From NCBI GenBank assembly GCA_023807065.1, contig JAJJLU010003586.1, positions 1 through 48,847 on the forward strand: a DNA stretch of 48,847 bases. The letters are read 5' to 3'. The DNA comes from Isotricha intestinalis. Taxonomy: Eukaryota > Ciliophora > Litostomatea > Vestibuliferida > Isotrichidae. The translations under genes and the position numbers were made by a program. Below the pieces are notes generated by a model, which worked only from the letters and a program-made list of their open reading frames with translations, ran no database searches and was not told the origin of the DNA. Shown piece after piece: positions 30,325-40,438 of this stretch. Each line of letters opens with the position of its first letter. The first letter of the stretch is position 1.

Positions 30325-32016
30325 ATGAGTGAAAATAAAAAAACTACTTTAGAAAATCAAATTACTTCAATGTTAAATCAAATGTTAAATGAAGACAAAG
30401 GAGATGAAGATCAATTATGTTTTAGTGATGAAGAGGATGAAAAAGATGACATAAATCAAAATTTAAATTTAAATAATCAAAAGAAAAAAAGAGTATGTTT
30501 TAATGATGATAATATAAGAAAAAATCAAAGAAAAGAAAAAAAATGTCAAACCGTGAATTTACATAATAATAATTTTCCGATTGTTAATCCATTACTAAAT
30601 CATAGAAATTATTTTCAAACTCAAATTATACATAATCCTTTTAATTTCAATAATTTTTTAATGAATTCTTTACCGAACAATAATTATATTCTTCCAAATT
30701 ATATGATCAATAATATGAATAATATAAATCCAAATAATAATAATTTATCAAATATATTAAGTAATAATTTTCATAGAGCAGAAAAAAGAAAAACAACTTA
30801 TGATGTGAAAAATAAAGATATTCATATTGATAATAAAGATATAAATAATAACAAAAAATTTGGTTCTGTTGTTTTTCCTAAAGAAACAAATTTAAAAGCT
30901 GAAATTGCTCTTTATGAATTAAAAAATATATTATTTAAAATAGATAAAATAGACCATTTCATTTATAGTAAAATACAAGGAAATTTTGTCAATTTAATAA
31001 AAACTCATAAAGGAAGTAGAATATTTCAAAATTATTTAAAAAATACTCATTCAGATATTCTTCATCAAATATTTATAGAAATCAATCCACATTTAAAGAA
31101 TTTATTAATCGACCCATATGCAAATTATTTTTGTAGAAAATTTTTCACTTATTTAAATCAAAAAGACAGAATAGATTATTTACAAAGCATAGAAAATTCC
31201 CTAATTAAATTAAGTTCAAATAATATAGGAACATATCCTATTCAAGGTATAATAGAACATTTAGGTTCAAAAGTAGAAAAAAATATAATAATAAATGCAA
31301 TTAAAAATCATATAGAAAAATTATCAATTGATCCTTATTCATGTCATGTTATAGAAAAAATCTTATCATGTTTTGAAGAAGAATATATTTCTTTCATTTA
31401 TGATTATATATCTCAAAATATTTTAAAATTAGCATATAATGCAAATGGTATTTGTTTAGTGAAAAAAATAATAACTTTTACTCATAAAACTAAAATTCAT
31501 GAACAAATTAAAAATATAGTTGAAGAAAATTCAATGGAATTAATTAAACATCCTTATGGAAATTATGTTATTCAAGTTTTAGTTGATAGTTGGGATTTAA
31601 ATGAAGTGAAAGAAATATTAAAATTATATGATAAGCAATTTACCTCATTATCAATGGATAAATATTCTAGTAATGTTATGGAAAGATGTATTGAAAAAAG
31701 TGATGAAATACTTTCACAATATATTAATGAAGTTTGTGAAAGTGGAAAAATTTTTGAAGTTATGAAAAATAATTTTGGAAATTATGTTATTCAAAAAGCT
31801 CTTAAATTATGTTCTGGAAATGATAGAAGAAAATTAGTTATTGAAGTTAGTAAAAATATATTTAAATTAAATGATAAGAAATTAATTTCTAAATGGAAAA
31901 ATTTAGTTATACCCCATTTAGAAGTTTTAAAAAATGAAGAAAATACTTCATCAAATAAAAAAGGGAATTTAGATGATAATGATATTAATAATATCAATTT
32001 TGAATCTATTGTATAA
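30325..32016 (+). CDS. Pumilio/PUF RNA-binding protein
   Basis: 563 residues. The N-terminal 190 are acidic then Asn-rich and disordered, with KKKRVCFNDD at 53-62, which matches the PP1-docking RVxF pattern. The PUF domain at about 205-520 has eight repeats with cores HKGSRIFQ, YANYFCRK, IGTYPIQ, YSCHVIE, NGICLVKK, YGNYVIQ, YSSNVME and FGNYVIQ. Repeats 6, 7 and 8 carry NY..Q, SN..E and NY..Q, the code for U, G and U, so a UGU-containing target is expected. Repeats 2, 4 and 5 differ from the human PUM code. Role: 3'-UTR binding and repression or localisation of mRNA in the cytoplasm. Confidence 0.94.
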   Translation: MSENKKTTLENQITSMLNQMLNEDKGDEDQLCFSDEEDEKDDINQNLNLNNQKKKRVCFNDDNIRKNQRKEKKCQTVNLHNNNFPIVNPLLNHRNYFQTQIIHNPFNFNNFLMNSLPNNNYILPNYMINNMNNINPNNNNLSNILSNNFHRAEKRKTTYDVKNKDIHIDNKDINNNKKFGSVVFPKETNLKAEIALYELKNILFKIDKIDHFIYSKIQGNFVNLIKTHKGSRIFQNYLKNTHSDILHQIFIEINPHLKNLLIDPYANYFCRKFFTYLNQKDRIDYLQSIENSLIKLSSNNIGTYPIQGIIEHLGSKVEKNIIINAIKNHIEKLSIDPYSCHVIEKILSCFEEEYISFIYDYISQNILKLAYNANGICLVKKIITFTHKTKIHEQIKNIVEENSMELIKHPYGNYVIQVLVDSWDLNEVKEILKLYDKQFTSLSMDKYSSNVMERCIEKSDEILSQYINEVCESGKIFEVMKNNFGNYVIQKALKLCSGNDRRKLVIEVSKNIFKLNDKKLISKWKNLVIPHLEVLKNEENTSSNKKGNLDDNDINNINFESIV

Positions 32017-32589
32017 TTCTTTTTCTTATATTTGTAACTTTTTTTCAAGTTTGATTTCATAATTTTATTGGTAATTTTAATCATTCTCGTATGTTAATGC
32101 TTAATTTTATAATATATAATTATTATATCATTATTAAATATTAAATTTGTTTTTATTTATTAACAATTTGTTAATAAATTCAAAAAATGTAATGATAACA
32201 TTTTGATTTTGTTTCAAATTAAATAAATAATAAAATAAAAGCTAAATATCTTTAATTCAATAATAAGCAAACATTATAATTTTCATTAGATTCATAAGTT
32301 TTACTATAAAAAAATAACACTGATAGAATTTGAAAAAAATATTTTTTAAAAATATATGTAATTATCAGATAATACTTTAGACTGAATTAAAGTATTTTTC
32401 TATGAATTATTTATTATTTATAATTATATGATTTAATTCTTATATTTACACTAGTAATATTTATATTTTTTTCATTTGTTTTTTTGAAATGATATTATAA
32501 ATATTATTTTAGGATTTTTTCTGATATTGTTTTTAATTATTAATGAATTAATTTAATCTATTAAAAAATATTTTTTTAAAAATAATAAA
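32017..32589. other. AT-rich intergenic region, no gene seen
   Basis: About 570 bases between two plus-strand genes, all A/T-rich. No RNA gene, repeat or coding frame is seen. Confidence 0.55.
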
Positions 32590-33840
32590 ATGAATGATGA
32601 TTTTGTAATTAATACTGAACCTCCTATTCAATCTAATATTAATGATATTAATTTACACATTTTATTACAAAAATGGAGAGATAATATGAGAGATGAAATT
32701 AATTGTTTATTATTTTTACAATTTAAAATAAATCATGAAAATAATAATTTTGACAATAATATTAAAGAAAAATATTCAATGATTCTAAAAAAACTAGAAG
32801 ATTTATGTACACAAGAAATAGATTTAATAAATGAAGGTTTAATAAATATTAAAGGTTCAGAAAATTTAAAAACAAATCCAGATAATAAAGTAATAAATAG
32901 TGTTTTATTTGATCAAATTGAATATATAAGGAAAAATTATAATAAAATAATAGAAGGAATAAATAATACTTTAATATCATCAATAGATTTATTTTCTTTT
33001 TATAAAGAATATTATAATAAAAATATAAATAAAAATGAATTAAATATTAGTATAAAACCATTTTCAATTTCTAAAATAGAAATACCACAAATTTCTTTAA
33101 GAGAAAATGAAAAAAATTCAGATGATTTAATATCAGAAATTCAACATGATATATCTGATGTTGTAACAGATAATTATTATTTATCTAATTTTTCCAAGAT
33201 TAATACTTCAAATATTTTAAGTGGGTTAACCTCAAACCAAAGTGAAGCTTCTAAAAAAGTTTTATCTAAATTTAAGAATTTATTAAAATTGACTAAATAT
33301 AAACCAAAAAAAAAATATCAAAGTAATTTAACTGAAATTATGAGTAATAAAGATTTAGATGAAGAAAATGTTAATGAATATGAAGAAAAAAATGCTCCTT
33401 ATAGACAATTATCTTTTGAGATCATAGAAATTAATAAATTAATAAAAAATTTAAAAGATCAAATCTACTTTAATTGTATTATGGATAATGAAAAAAAAAC
33501 TTTTGAAAAAATGAAAGAAGATAATATTAATTTAAATGATGAATTTAATAAATTAAAAGATAATTTAAAACTTTTAGATATTAATTATAAATTTTTACTT
33601 AAAAAATTATCTGATGTCGAAGAAGAACAAATTTATTTACAAAATGAAAATAAAAAATTAATTGATTATATTGAAGAAAGATATATTAATAAAAATAATA
33701 ATCAAAAACCAAAAAATAATCAAAAATATTTAATACCAAATTCAAATAAAAAAATATTAACTAGTTTAGGAACAGAAAGTAAATCAAGTTTAGAAATGTT
33801 TAAAAATATTGATAAAAATCTAGAAAAAAATAATATATGA
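32590..33840 (+). CDS. Unknown coiled-coil protein
   Basis: 416 residues. Helical N-terminal half (LHILLQKWRDNMRDEINCLL; NEGLINIKGSENLK), a disordered Ser/Asp centre at about 165-250 and a coiled coil at about 275-365 (YRQLSFEIIEINKLIKNLKD; KLKDNLKLLDINYKFLLKKL). No recognised domain or membrane segment. The stop is TGA. It lies 94 bases upstream of the MORN gene on the same strand. A cytoskeletal role is possible but only by analogy. Confidence 0.72.
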   Translation: MNDDFVINTEPPIQSNINDINLHILLQKWRDNMRDEINCLLFLQFKINHENNNFDNNIKEKYSMILKKLEDLCTQEIDLINEGLINIKGSENLKTNPDNKVINSVLFDQIEYIRKNYNKIIEGINNTLISSIDLFSFYKEYYNKNINKNELNISIKPFSISKIEIPQISLRENEKNSDDLISEIQHDISDVVTDNYYLSNFSKINTSNILSGLTSNQSEASKKVLSKFKNLLKLTKYKPKKKYQSNLTEIMSNKDLDEENVNEYEEKNAPYRQLSFEIIEINKLIKNLKDQIYFNCIMDNEKKTFEKMKEDNINLNDEFNKLKDNLKLLDINYKFLLKKLSDVEEEQIYLQNENKKLIDYIEERYINKNNNQKPKNNQKYLIPNSNKKILTSLGTESKSSLEMFKNIDKNLEKNNI

Positions 33841-33934
33841 TTTAAACTAATTTTTTTTATTGTAATGAATAATACAATTAATTTATTTTATACAAATTTA
33901 TTTTTAAAATTAATACATTTAATGTTAAATAAAT

Positions 33935-35284
33935 ATGGGAAATTTGGTGAAAAATACTGAAGAACAAATTATTTCAAAAATAAATACAAAAAAAGATATT
34001 AAATTTTATGACCCAAATGTGAATTTTAAAATTGAAGAACAAAACAATATATATAATCCAGAAAGTAAAATAATTATCCCATATGATGCAACATCAAATA
34101 TTTTTTATATGAATGATAATATTTCTAAAATTCAAAGTGTTTTTAGAGGATATATGAAAAGAAAAGAATTTAAATCTAATTTATTTGAAAAAAAAAATAT
34201 AAATCATAATCAAACAATAAAAGAAGCTTTTACACAAACTTCATCAAATCAAAATAATTTAGACATAGACAATAATAATAACTCAAATATAAATAATGAA
34301 ATAAATATAGAAAAAAATAAAAATAATTCAGTATTACAATTACTAAACAATAATATAACATTAATAAAATCTGCAAAAACCTTTTTTTCAATAAATCAAA
34401 ATGAACCATCAAACTCAAATTTACTTCAAAAACCAAATATAATTGAAAATGAAATAATAGGGAATTTCGTTTTAAAAAATAGTAAATCTTTAAAATATAA
34501 AGGAGAAAAAGACAAAACAACACATCAAAAAAATGGTTTTGGTATAGTAGAATGGGATGACAAAAGTAAATTAAAAGGTAATTTCACAAATAATAAAATA
34601 AATGGAATAAGTAAATTTTATAATAAAGAAAAAGAAGGAACATTCATAGGATATTATAATGAAAATTATCCAAAAGGATATGGATATTATAAAACATTAA
34701 ATTTTAAAGTAGAAGGTTTTTGGGAAAAAAATTTATTGATTGGAATAGGAATAATTAAATATACTGATGAATCAAGTTATGAAGGTGAATTTGTAAATAA
34801 TAAAAAAAATGGTATTGGAACTTTTAAATGGAAAGATGGAACAATTTATAAAGGAGAATTTAAAGAAAATAAATTAACTGGAAATGGTATAATATTATAT
34901 AATGATGGAAGAATTTATGAAGGAGAAATATTAAATGGCCATATGAATGGTTATGGAATGTTTAAATGGAAAAATGGTGATATATATATTGGAAATTATA
35001 TTAAAGATATTAAAAGTGGTTTTGGTATTTTTATTTGGCAAAAAAAACCTTTAATTGCTTTTGCTGGATTTTGGGAAAAAGGAAAACAAAATGGAATTGG
35101 AGTTAAAATCAATGATAATATATTAAAATATGGTATTTGGAAAGATGGGAAAAAAGATAATTGGATTAATTATTCTGATGTTGGAAAATATTTTAGTAAT
35201 GATAAAAAGATTTATGAAAAGAAATATGAAAAATTAATTGGAAAAAAAATTCTTGAGTTAATTCATAAATTAGATATTGAGTAA
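33935..35284 (+). CDS. MORN-repeat protein with IQ motif
   Basis: 449 residues. Residue 2 is Gly (MGNLVKN), a weak candidate for N-myristoylation. An IQ motif lies at about 67-85 (ISKIQSVFRGYMKRKEFKSN), a likely calmodulin-binding helix. A disordered Asn-rich linker follows to about 185. About eight or nine MORN units then run from about 190 to 420 (YEGEFVNNKKNGIGTFKWKD; YKGEFKENKLTGNGIILYND; YEGEILNGHMNGYGMFKWKN). MORN arrays bind lipid or act as protein scaffolds at membranes, and in alveolates are common in cortical and basal-body structures. No kinase or other catalytic domain is attached. Confidence 0.92.
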   Translation: MGNLVKNTEEQIISKINTKKDIKFYDPNVNFKIEEQNNIYNPESKIIIPYDATSNIFYMNDNISKIQSVFRGYMKRKEFKSNLFEKKNINHNQTIKEAFTQTSSNQNNLDIDNNNNSNINNEINIEKNKNNSVLQLLNNNITLIKSAKTFFSINQNEPSNSNLLQKPNIIENEIIGNFVLKNSKSLKYKGEKDKTTHQKNGFGIVEWDDKSKLKGNFTNNKINGISKFYNKEKEGTFIGYYNENYPKGYGYYKTLNFKVEGFWEKNLLIGIGIIKYTDESSYEGEFVNNKKNGIGTFKWKDGTIYKGEFKENKLTGNGIILYNDGRIYEGEILNGHMNGYGMFKWKNGDIYIGNYIKDIKSGFGIFIWQKKPLIAFAGFWEKGKQNGIGVKINDNILKYGIWKDGKKDNWINYSDVGKYFSNDKKIYEKKYEKLIGKKILELIHKLDIE

Positions 35285-35641
35285 TGTGTTTTTTTTAAAT
35301 GGCTATTAGTAATTTAAATTATTTGTATGGTTTATTTTCTTTTGGAATATTCATTTTGTTATTGTCTTTGTTTATAATAAAATAATAAAAATAAATTGTA
35401 AATTTAAAATAAAAGGGAAAAGGAAAAAGGTTTTATTAAATAATATAAAAATAATAAATTTGGTATATATTAACCAAATAAAATTGATATTAAGATTATT
35501 TTGGAATTATTTTTATTTAAAATTAAAAATATTAAATGATTATCTTTGTTAAATTTAATTATAATAACCATTAATTTATTACTTAAAAACAGAAATGAAT
35601 TAATAATTATAAATATAATATATTTTTATAAATATAACACA
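35285..35641. other. Convergent intergenic region (holds one micro-ORF)
   Basis: About 357 bases between the convergent MORN and Lys-rich genes. The only feature apart from A/T tracts and an A/G-rich patch (35414-35431) is the 28-codon ORF listed separately at 35299. Confidence 0.5.
35299..35385 (+). CDS. Possible 28-residue membrane microprotein
   Basis: ATG at 35299 opens 28 codons ending in TAA. The product starts MAISNLNYLYGLFSFGIF and continues as a Leu/Ile-rich segment ending in Lys. It would be a single transmembrane helix with a short polar head, in size and layout like tiny subunits such as OST4, but no real similarity can be claimed. It begins only 15 bases after the MORN stop, so it may simply be 3' UTR. 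Its G and C content is higher than the flanks. Confidence 0.25.
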   Translation: MAISNLNYLYGLFSFGIFILLLSLFIIK

Positions 35642-36802
35642 TTAATTTTCATTTATTTTTTTCTTCTTATTATTTACTTTAAAAGATAAATTTTTTTTTG
35701 AAAAAGGGATTAAACGGAAACTATTATTTCCATATACTTTATTAACAAAAGAAATTGGATTTGTTTTTCTAGTAATACTAATATTACTATTACTATTATT
35801 ATTTGTTCTACATTTTAACTTTTTATTTTCATATTTAATTCTTTCAGAATTTATTTTTCTTCTTGATTTTGGTTTAAGAGAATTAACATATGAACTTCCT
35901 TGACTGTAAGTTCTTCTATTTTTTGGTTTTTCTATTGAAATATTTTTTTTCTCTAATTTATTCTTTTTTTCTTTTTCTTCGTTTTTATTTTTTGATAATG
36001 TGAAAAAAATAGATAATAAATTTTTCTTATTATTTGACATAATTTCTCTTTTTTTTAATTCTTTTTCATTATTTTTTTTCTTTAATTTATTTACAGTAAT
36101 AAATATTTTTTGTTTATTTTCATCACATAATTTTTTATCATTTAAATTTTTGCTTTTCTCATAATTTAAATAATTTAATTGTTCTTTGATAGTTAAAAAA
36201 TTAGTTTTTTTCCTATTATTTTTTTTATTTGAAAAATCAGATTCACTAATTAACATTTCACTTTTTTCTTCTTCAATAATATTTCCAGTTTGGATATAAT
36301 CATTTTTATTATTATTATTATTATCTCCTAAAGCAAGAAGATAAGAAGGAGTCGCATTTTCTTCTTTATCTTTTTTAAATTTTAATGTATTTATTAAAGG
36401 AATAAAACTTTTATTTGATGAATTTTTCACATTATTCATTTCAATTTGTGCATAAATATTATTTGGAATATTTTCATCTGTTTTTACTGCTAAACTTCCA
36501 TTTATTTCTTCTTCATATGATGGAAATGATATATTATTATTATATTCATTTGTATAATAATTAATTAATGATTGTTTATCTTCCCTATTTGTATAGTTTT
36601 TTATTGTTTCTTTATCTTCTACAATTTTTTCTTTTTGATGATCTTCTTTTAAAATATCATCTAAAAATATAAATGACGCTGTTTTCCTATGAAAGCTTTC
36701 TCTTTTTGAAGGTTTCTTTTTTTTAATAGTTTTAGAAAATTCTTTACATTCTAAATCACTAAATAAATTTATATTTAAATATTACCCATTTCTATTATCC
36801 AT
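35642..36802 (-). CDS. Lys/Asn/Ser-rich protein of unknown function, two exons
   Basis: A 27-nt intron (36759-36785) joins a 17-base first exon starting at 36802 (MDNRNG) to a long open frame, giving 377 residues. The frame is continuously open upstream of the internal Met at 36439, so that Met is not the true start. The product is basic and low in complexity: KKKKPSKRESFHRKTASFIF near the N-terminus, several KEKKNK clusters, RRKINSERIKYENKKLK, and a basic tail. No domain is recognised. Ser/Arg contexts such as RTYSQGSS and RKTASF look like basophilic kinase sites. A nuclear or cytoskeletal location is possible; nothing decides. Confidence 0.7.
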
Positions 36803-36904
36803 TTTTTAAAAATATCAAAAAAAAATATTTCCTTTTTTATATAAATTTTTTTATTTGTAATTCAAAAAAAAAATTAAATTATATATAAATATAATGATTA
36901 AAAA

Positions 36905-37972
36905 TTAAGCAATACCTTGAGACTTATAAATTTCTAAAGTAGCTTCTAAATCTTGTCCTAAATAATCTCTTGCAATATCAATTTTATAATTTTCTCTTTT
37001 TATTTCTTGTGATTTTTTTTGAATAATTACAATAGCTCTTGATAAATTTTTTCTATCTTCCTCACATCTATAAATTAAATCAGGAAGAATTCTTATTTTA
37101 GATTTCATATCATTTATTTTATTATTATAATCCATTATTTGATTTGAATATTCAACATTTTGCTCATTTAATCTTGATATTTCATTATTTAATTCATTTA
37201 TTTCTTCTCTTAAATTTTTTATGTCATCATCATTATTTTTATTTTCTAATTTCATTCTTTTAAAATTATAATTCATTTTCATATTTTCATTATTTACAAA
37301 AACATTTTTTTCTTTTGTTAAATTTAATTCTTTCCCTGAACGTAATAAATTATTGTTTAAAGATTCAATATTTTCATTTAGTATATTTGATGTTTTTTCA
37401 TATTCTTCATATTGTTCTTTTATTCTACTTAAATATTTATTTTCTAAATTATTTAAATTATTTTTAAAATCTTGAAGTGATTGAATTGAACTTTTTTTAT
37501 TAAGTTCAAAATTAAATTTATTATTTTTATTATTATTTATTATTTTTTGTTGTGATTGAGAATGATTAAGTTTAAAATTTGAATTATTAATACCATTATT
37601 AATATTATTAATACTATTATTATTCTGATAAATATATTGAGAAGAAGGACTATATTTTAATTTTTTACTTTTTCTTAATGAATCATCTAAAGTAGAATTA
37701 GATATAAAATTTTTATTTGGACTAAAATTATAAACATATTTAATTCCCTTCTTTCTTTCGTTTATATTTTGTATATTTTTTATTTCTGGTGAAATTTTAC
37801 TGTTAGAAGTTCCTTCACTCATTTCAGATTCAATTGCTCCATTATATTTTGTATAACATAATGAAGATAAATATTTTAAATCTTTATATGAATTTGATAT
37901 TGGTAAACTATCATTGTTTAATTCTGGTTTTTTTATTTTTTTATTTTTTTTAACTCTTAAACTTTTTAACAT
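36905..37972 (-). CDS. Coiled-coil protein with basic disordered N-terminus
   Basis: 355 residues. 1-150 are basic and Ser/Asn-rich. From about 170 to 340 a long coiled coil (LKNNLNNLENKYLSRIKEQY; LREEINELNNEISRLNEQNV) ends with NLSRAIVIIQKKSQEIKREN and a short conserved-looking tail (ARDYLGQDLEATLEIYKSQG). No known domain is seen. It shares overall layout with the protein at 42821-43831 (basic head LKSLRVKK or LRLLMKDG, then a coil), which may point to related cytoskeletal functions or only to similar composition. Confidence 0.75.
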   Translation of the reverse strand: MLKSLRVKKNKKIKKPELNNDSLPISNSYKDLKYLSSLCYTKYNGAIESEMSEGTSNSKISPEIKNIQNINERKKGIKYVYNFSPNKNFISNSTLDDSLRKSKKLKYSPSSQYIYQNNNSINNINNGINNSNFKLNHSQSQQKIINNNKNNKFNFELNKKSSIQSLQDFKNNLNNLENKYLSRIKEQYEEYEKTSNILNENIESLNNNLLRSGKELNLTKEKNVFVNNENMKMNYNFKRMKLENKNNDDDIKNLREEINELNNEISRLNEQNVEYSNQIMDYNNKINDMKSKIRILPDLIYRCEEDRKNLSRAIVIIQKKSQEIKRENYKIDIARDYLGQDLEATLEIYKSQGIA

Positions 37973-38051
37973 TTTTCTATCTATAATAAATTATATTTTA
38001 TTCATTAAAATAAAATAAATATATTATTAATTATATTATCTTTCAATTTTA

Positions 38052-40361
38052 TTATTTTATTTTTTTCAACATTTTAGATATTAATTCATAAGGAATATCT
38101 CTATCATTTCTAGATGTTAATGGATATTTTTTATTTATTTGAATATTTAATTTTTTCCTCAATTTACCTAAATTCATACTTGTTTCATGATATAAAGTAT
38201 TAATAATATCATTATCATTTTTATTTGCTTGTTTAATTTTTGGTTTTGTTTTTTTTGAAACTAAAACTTTATTTTCAAAAGGAATAACTAAATTTTTCCC
38301 TTTATTATTTGAATTTACACTTTTTAAATTTGATAAATTTTTTTTTTCATTTCTTGATAATTTTTTGTCTATTAAATTATTATTAATATTATTATTATTA
38401 CAATTTATGTTTATATTTAAACTTGGCTGATTATTATTATTATTCATATTATTTGAGTCATTATTATTTGAAAATAATTGTTTTTGTATACTTATATGCA
38501 AATTATTTAATCCAGTATTTAAATCATATGAAATTTTATCTTTTCTTTTATTTTCAATATTTTTTTTTGTTTCTAAATTTGTATTTTTTGTTTTTAATAA
38601 ATGAGAATTCGTATTAAATGGAATTGAAGGATTTCCATAAATTATATTTCTAATATTATTATATTTATATTTATTATTATTTTTATTAACAAAAACATTA
38701 TTTAACTGAATATTATTTAATTGATGAAGATTTTTTTTATTTTGTTTATTTTGATTTGTTAAAGCATGTCCTAAATTTAAATTTAAGTTAATATTGTAAA
38801 TTGAAGAAGTTATATTATTATTAGTAATAACATTAATTGGTTGTGTAATAACATTTGTAAAATTTTTTTTCTTTAAACTTTTTTCAATATTTGAATTACT
38901 TTTATTTTCTTTTTTGCTTTGTGAAGTATTTACTCTACTACTTATTGTATTTTTATTTGAATTTGTTTGAATGACTAAATTAGTTTTTCTCTTTTGTTTA
39001 ATTACTTTATTTTGAGTTTTATTATTTTTTTTGATTCTTGGACTTATTTGCTTAGGATATTGAATAATTTTTAATAAACTTTCAATTGATTTATTCTTTT
39101 TTTCATTTGTTTTATTTGATTTATTTTCAGTTTTTAAATTTATATCTCTTGAAGTAGTTGAAAAAAGTTTTTGAGTAATTAATAAATTATTAGGAAAATT
39201 AGTTTTTGGTTTTTGATTTATTTTTTTTTTTAAATTTGAAGATTTTTCATTTGTAAAATTGTGATAAAGATTACTTAACTGTTGTCTATCACTATTATTA
39301 TTTTGATAATTTTTTTCATCATTATTTGATTGAGAAGGAATATTTAATTTATTAATATTATGTAAATCTAATTTTTTCACTTCTAAAATTTTTCCAATTT
39401 TAGGAAGTTTAGTTTTATTATTTTCAACAATTATATTTTCAAAAGATTCATCTTTTAATTTTTTATTTTCTGATTTTTTGATTTCATGATCTTTTAAATT
39501 AAATAAAGATTTACTAATTTCTAAATCATTAATTATAATTTCATGAGATTTATTTTTATTTTTTAAATCTTCAAAATCATCATAAAAAGAAATAATATGT
39601 TCATTCATAATTTTATTCATTAATTGACCTAAATCTTTTGAACTATTTTCATTTTCTAAATGAAAAGAGCTAAAAGTATTTGTAATATTATTTGGATTAA
39701 GATAAGTATTTAAACTCACTGATTGTGAAATATCACTTGGATTAATAATTCTATTAAATTCTTTTTTTTCTAAATCTTCGTTTTTATTATTATTTAAATT
39801 ATCCTCATTTTCTTCTATTATTTCTAAATATTTTTTTTTTCTTTTTATATATTTTAACATTATCTTTATTATATCATCTAAACAAAAATAAACAGGAGGA
39901 AATAAAGTATATTTTTCATAATAATGATTTATTTTTGGTAATCTATTTCTTGATTCATGTTTATAATAAAATCTTTTTAAAAAATCACTTGTTTCATCCC
40001 ATAGTAAATAATTTTTAAAAACACTTACAATATGCTTTCTTTCATCATATATTATATCTGTTATTATTTTTTTATTATATGAATCATTAGAAACATTATA
40101 TTTTTTTAAATTTGATATCATTTTTTTTTCTGCTTTTAAAATTATTTTATTATCTTCTTCTAAATTATTTTCCTTATTTATTGTTTTTTGTGTTTTCTCT
40201 TTTGTATTTATTTTTTTTATTATTTTATTGGTTTTTCCATATTTTCTATTTGATTGATTTCTAGAATTTAAAGATGATATTTTTGAACTTATTAATGAGA
40301 TTTTTTCATTATTTAAATTTTTAGGTTTTAATTCTCTTGCTGATTTTAGATTAAGCATCAT
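38052..40361 (-). CDS. Large Asn/Lys-rich protein with short ordered N-terminal domain
   Basis: 769 residues. Most is low-complexity Asn/Lys/Ser. An ordered block at about 110-200 stands out: VFKNYLLWDETSDFLKRFYY, then NHYYEKYTLFPPVYFCLDDI and KIMLKYIKRKKKYLE. Its aromatic and Pro pattern suggests a conserved fold, which I recall seeing in ciliate hypothetical proteins but cannot name. The C-terminus repeats Asn tracts and ends RNDRDIPYELISKMLKKI. A second in-frame Met directly follows the first. It is divergent from the zinc-finger gene, with 77 bases between the two chosen starts. Confidence 0.75.
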   Translation of the reverse strand: MMLNLKSARELKPKNLNNEKISLISSKISSLNSRNQSNRKYGKTNKIIKKINTKEKTQKTINKENNLEEDNKIILKAEKKMISNLKKYNVSNDSYNKKIITDIIYDERKHIVSVFKNYLLWDETSDFLKRFYYKHESRNRLPKINHYYEKYTLFPPVYFCLDDIIKIMLKYIKRKKKYLEIIEENEDNLNNNKNEDLEKKEFNRIINPSDISQSVSLNTYLNPNNITNTFSSFHLENENSSKDLGQLMNKIMNEHIISFYDDFEDLKNKNKSHEIIINDLEISKSLFNLKDHEIKKSENKKLKDESFENIIVENNKTKLPKIGKILEVKKLDLHNINKLNIPSQSNNDEKNYQNNNSDRQQLSNLYHNFTNEKSSNLKKKINQKPKTNFPNNLLITQKLFSTTSRDINLKTENKSNKTNEKKNKSIESLLKIIQYPKQISPRIKKNNKTQNKVIKQKRKTNLVIQTNSNKNTISSRVNTSQSKKENKSNSNIEKSLKKKNFTNVITQPINVITNNNITSSIYNINLNLNLGHALTNQNKQNKKNLHQLNNIQLNNVFVNKNNNKYKYNNIRNIIYGNPSIPFNTNSHLLKTKNTNLETKKNIENKRKDKISYDLNTGLNNLHISIQKQLFSNNNDSNNMNNNNNQPSLNININCNNNNINNNLIDKKLSRNEKKNLSNLKSVNSNNKGKNLVIPFENKVLVSKKTKPKIKQANKNDNDIINTLYHETSMNLGKLRKKLNIQINKKYPLTSRNDRDIPYELISKMLKKIK

Positions 40362-40438
40362 TTTAATTTTTATTAAAATAAATAATATTTGATTATTTAA
40401 TGAAATTAAAAGCTTACCTTTTTTATTTTTATATAAAT

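Noticed and set aside
35642..36439. Shorter version of the Lys-rich gene starting at the Met at 36439
   Set aside because: The frame is open for another 300 bases upstream and joins a clean ATG at 36802 through a 27-nt intron like others here.
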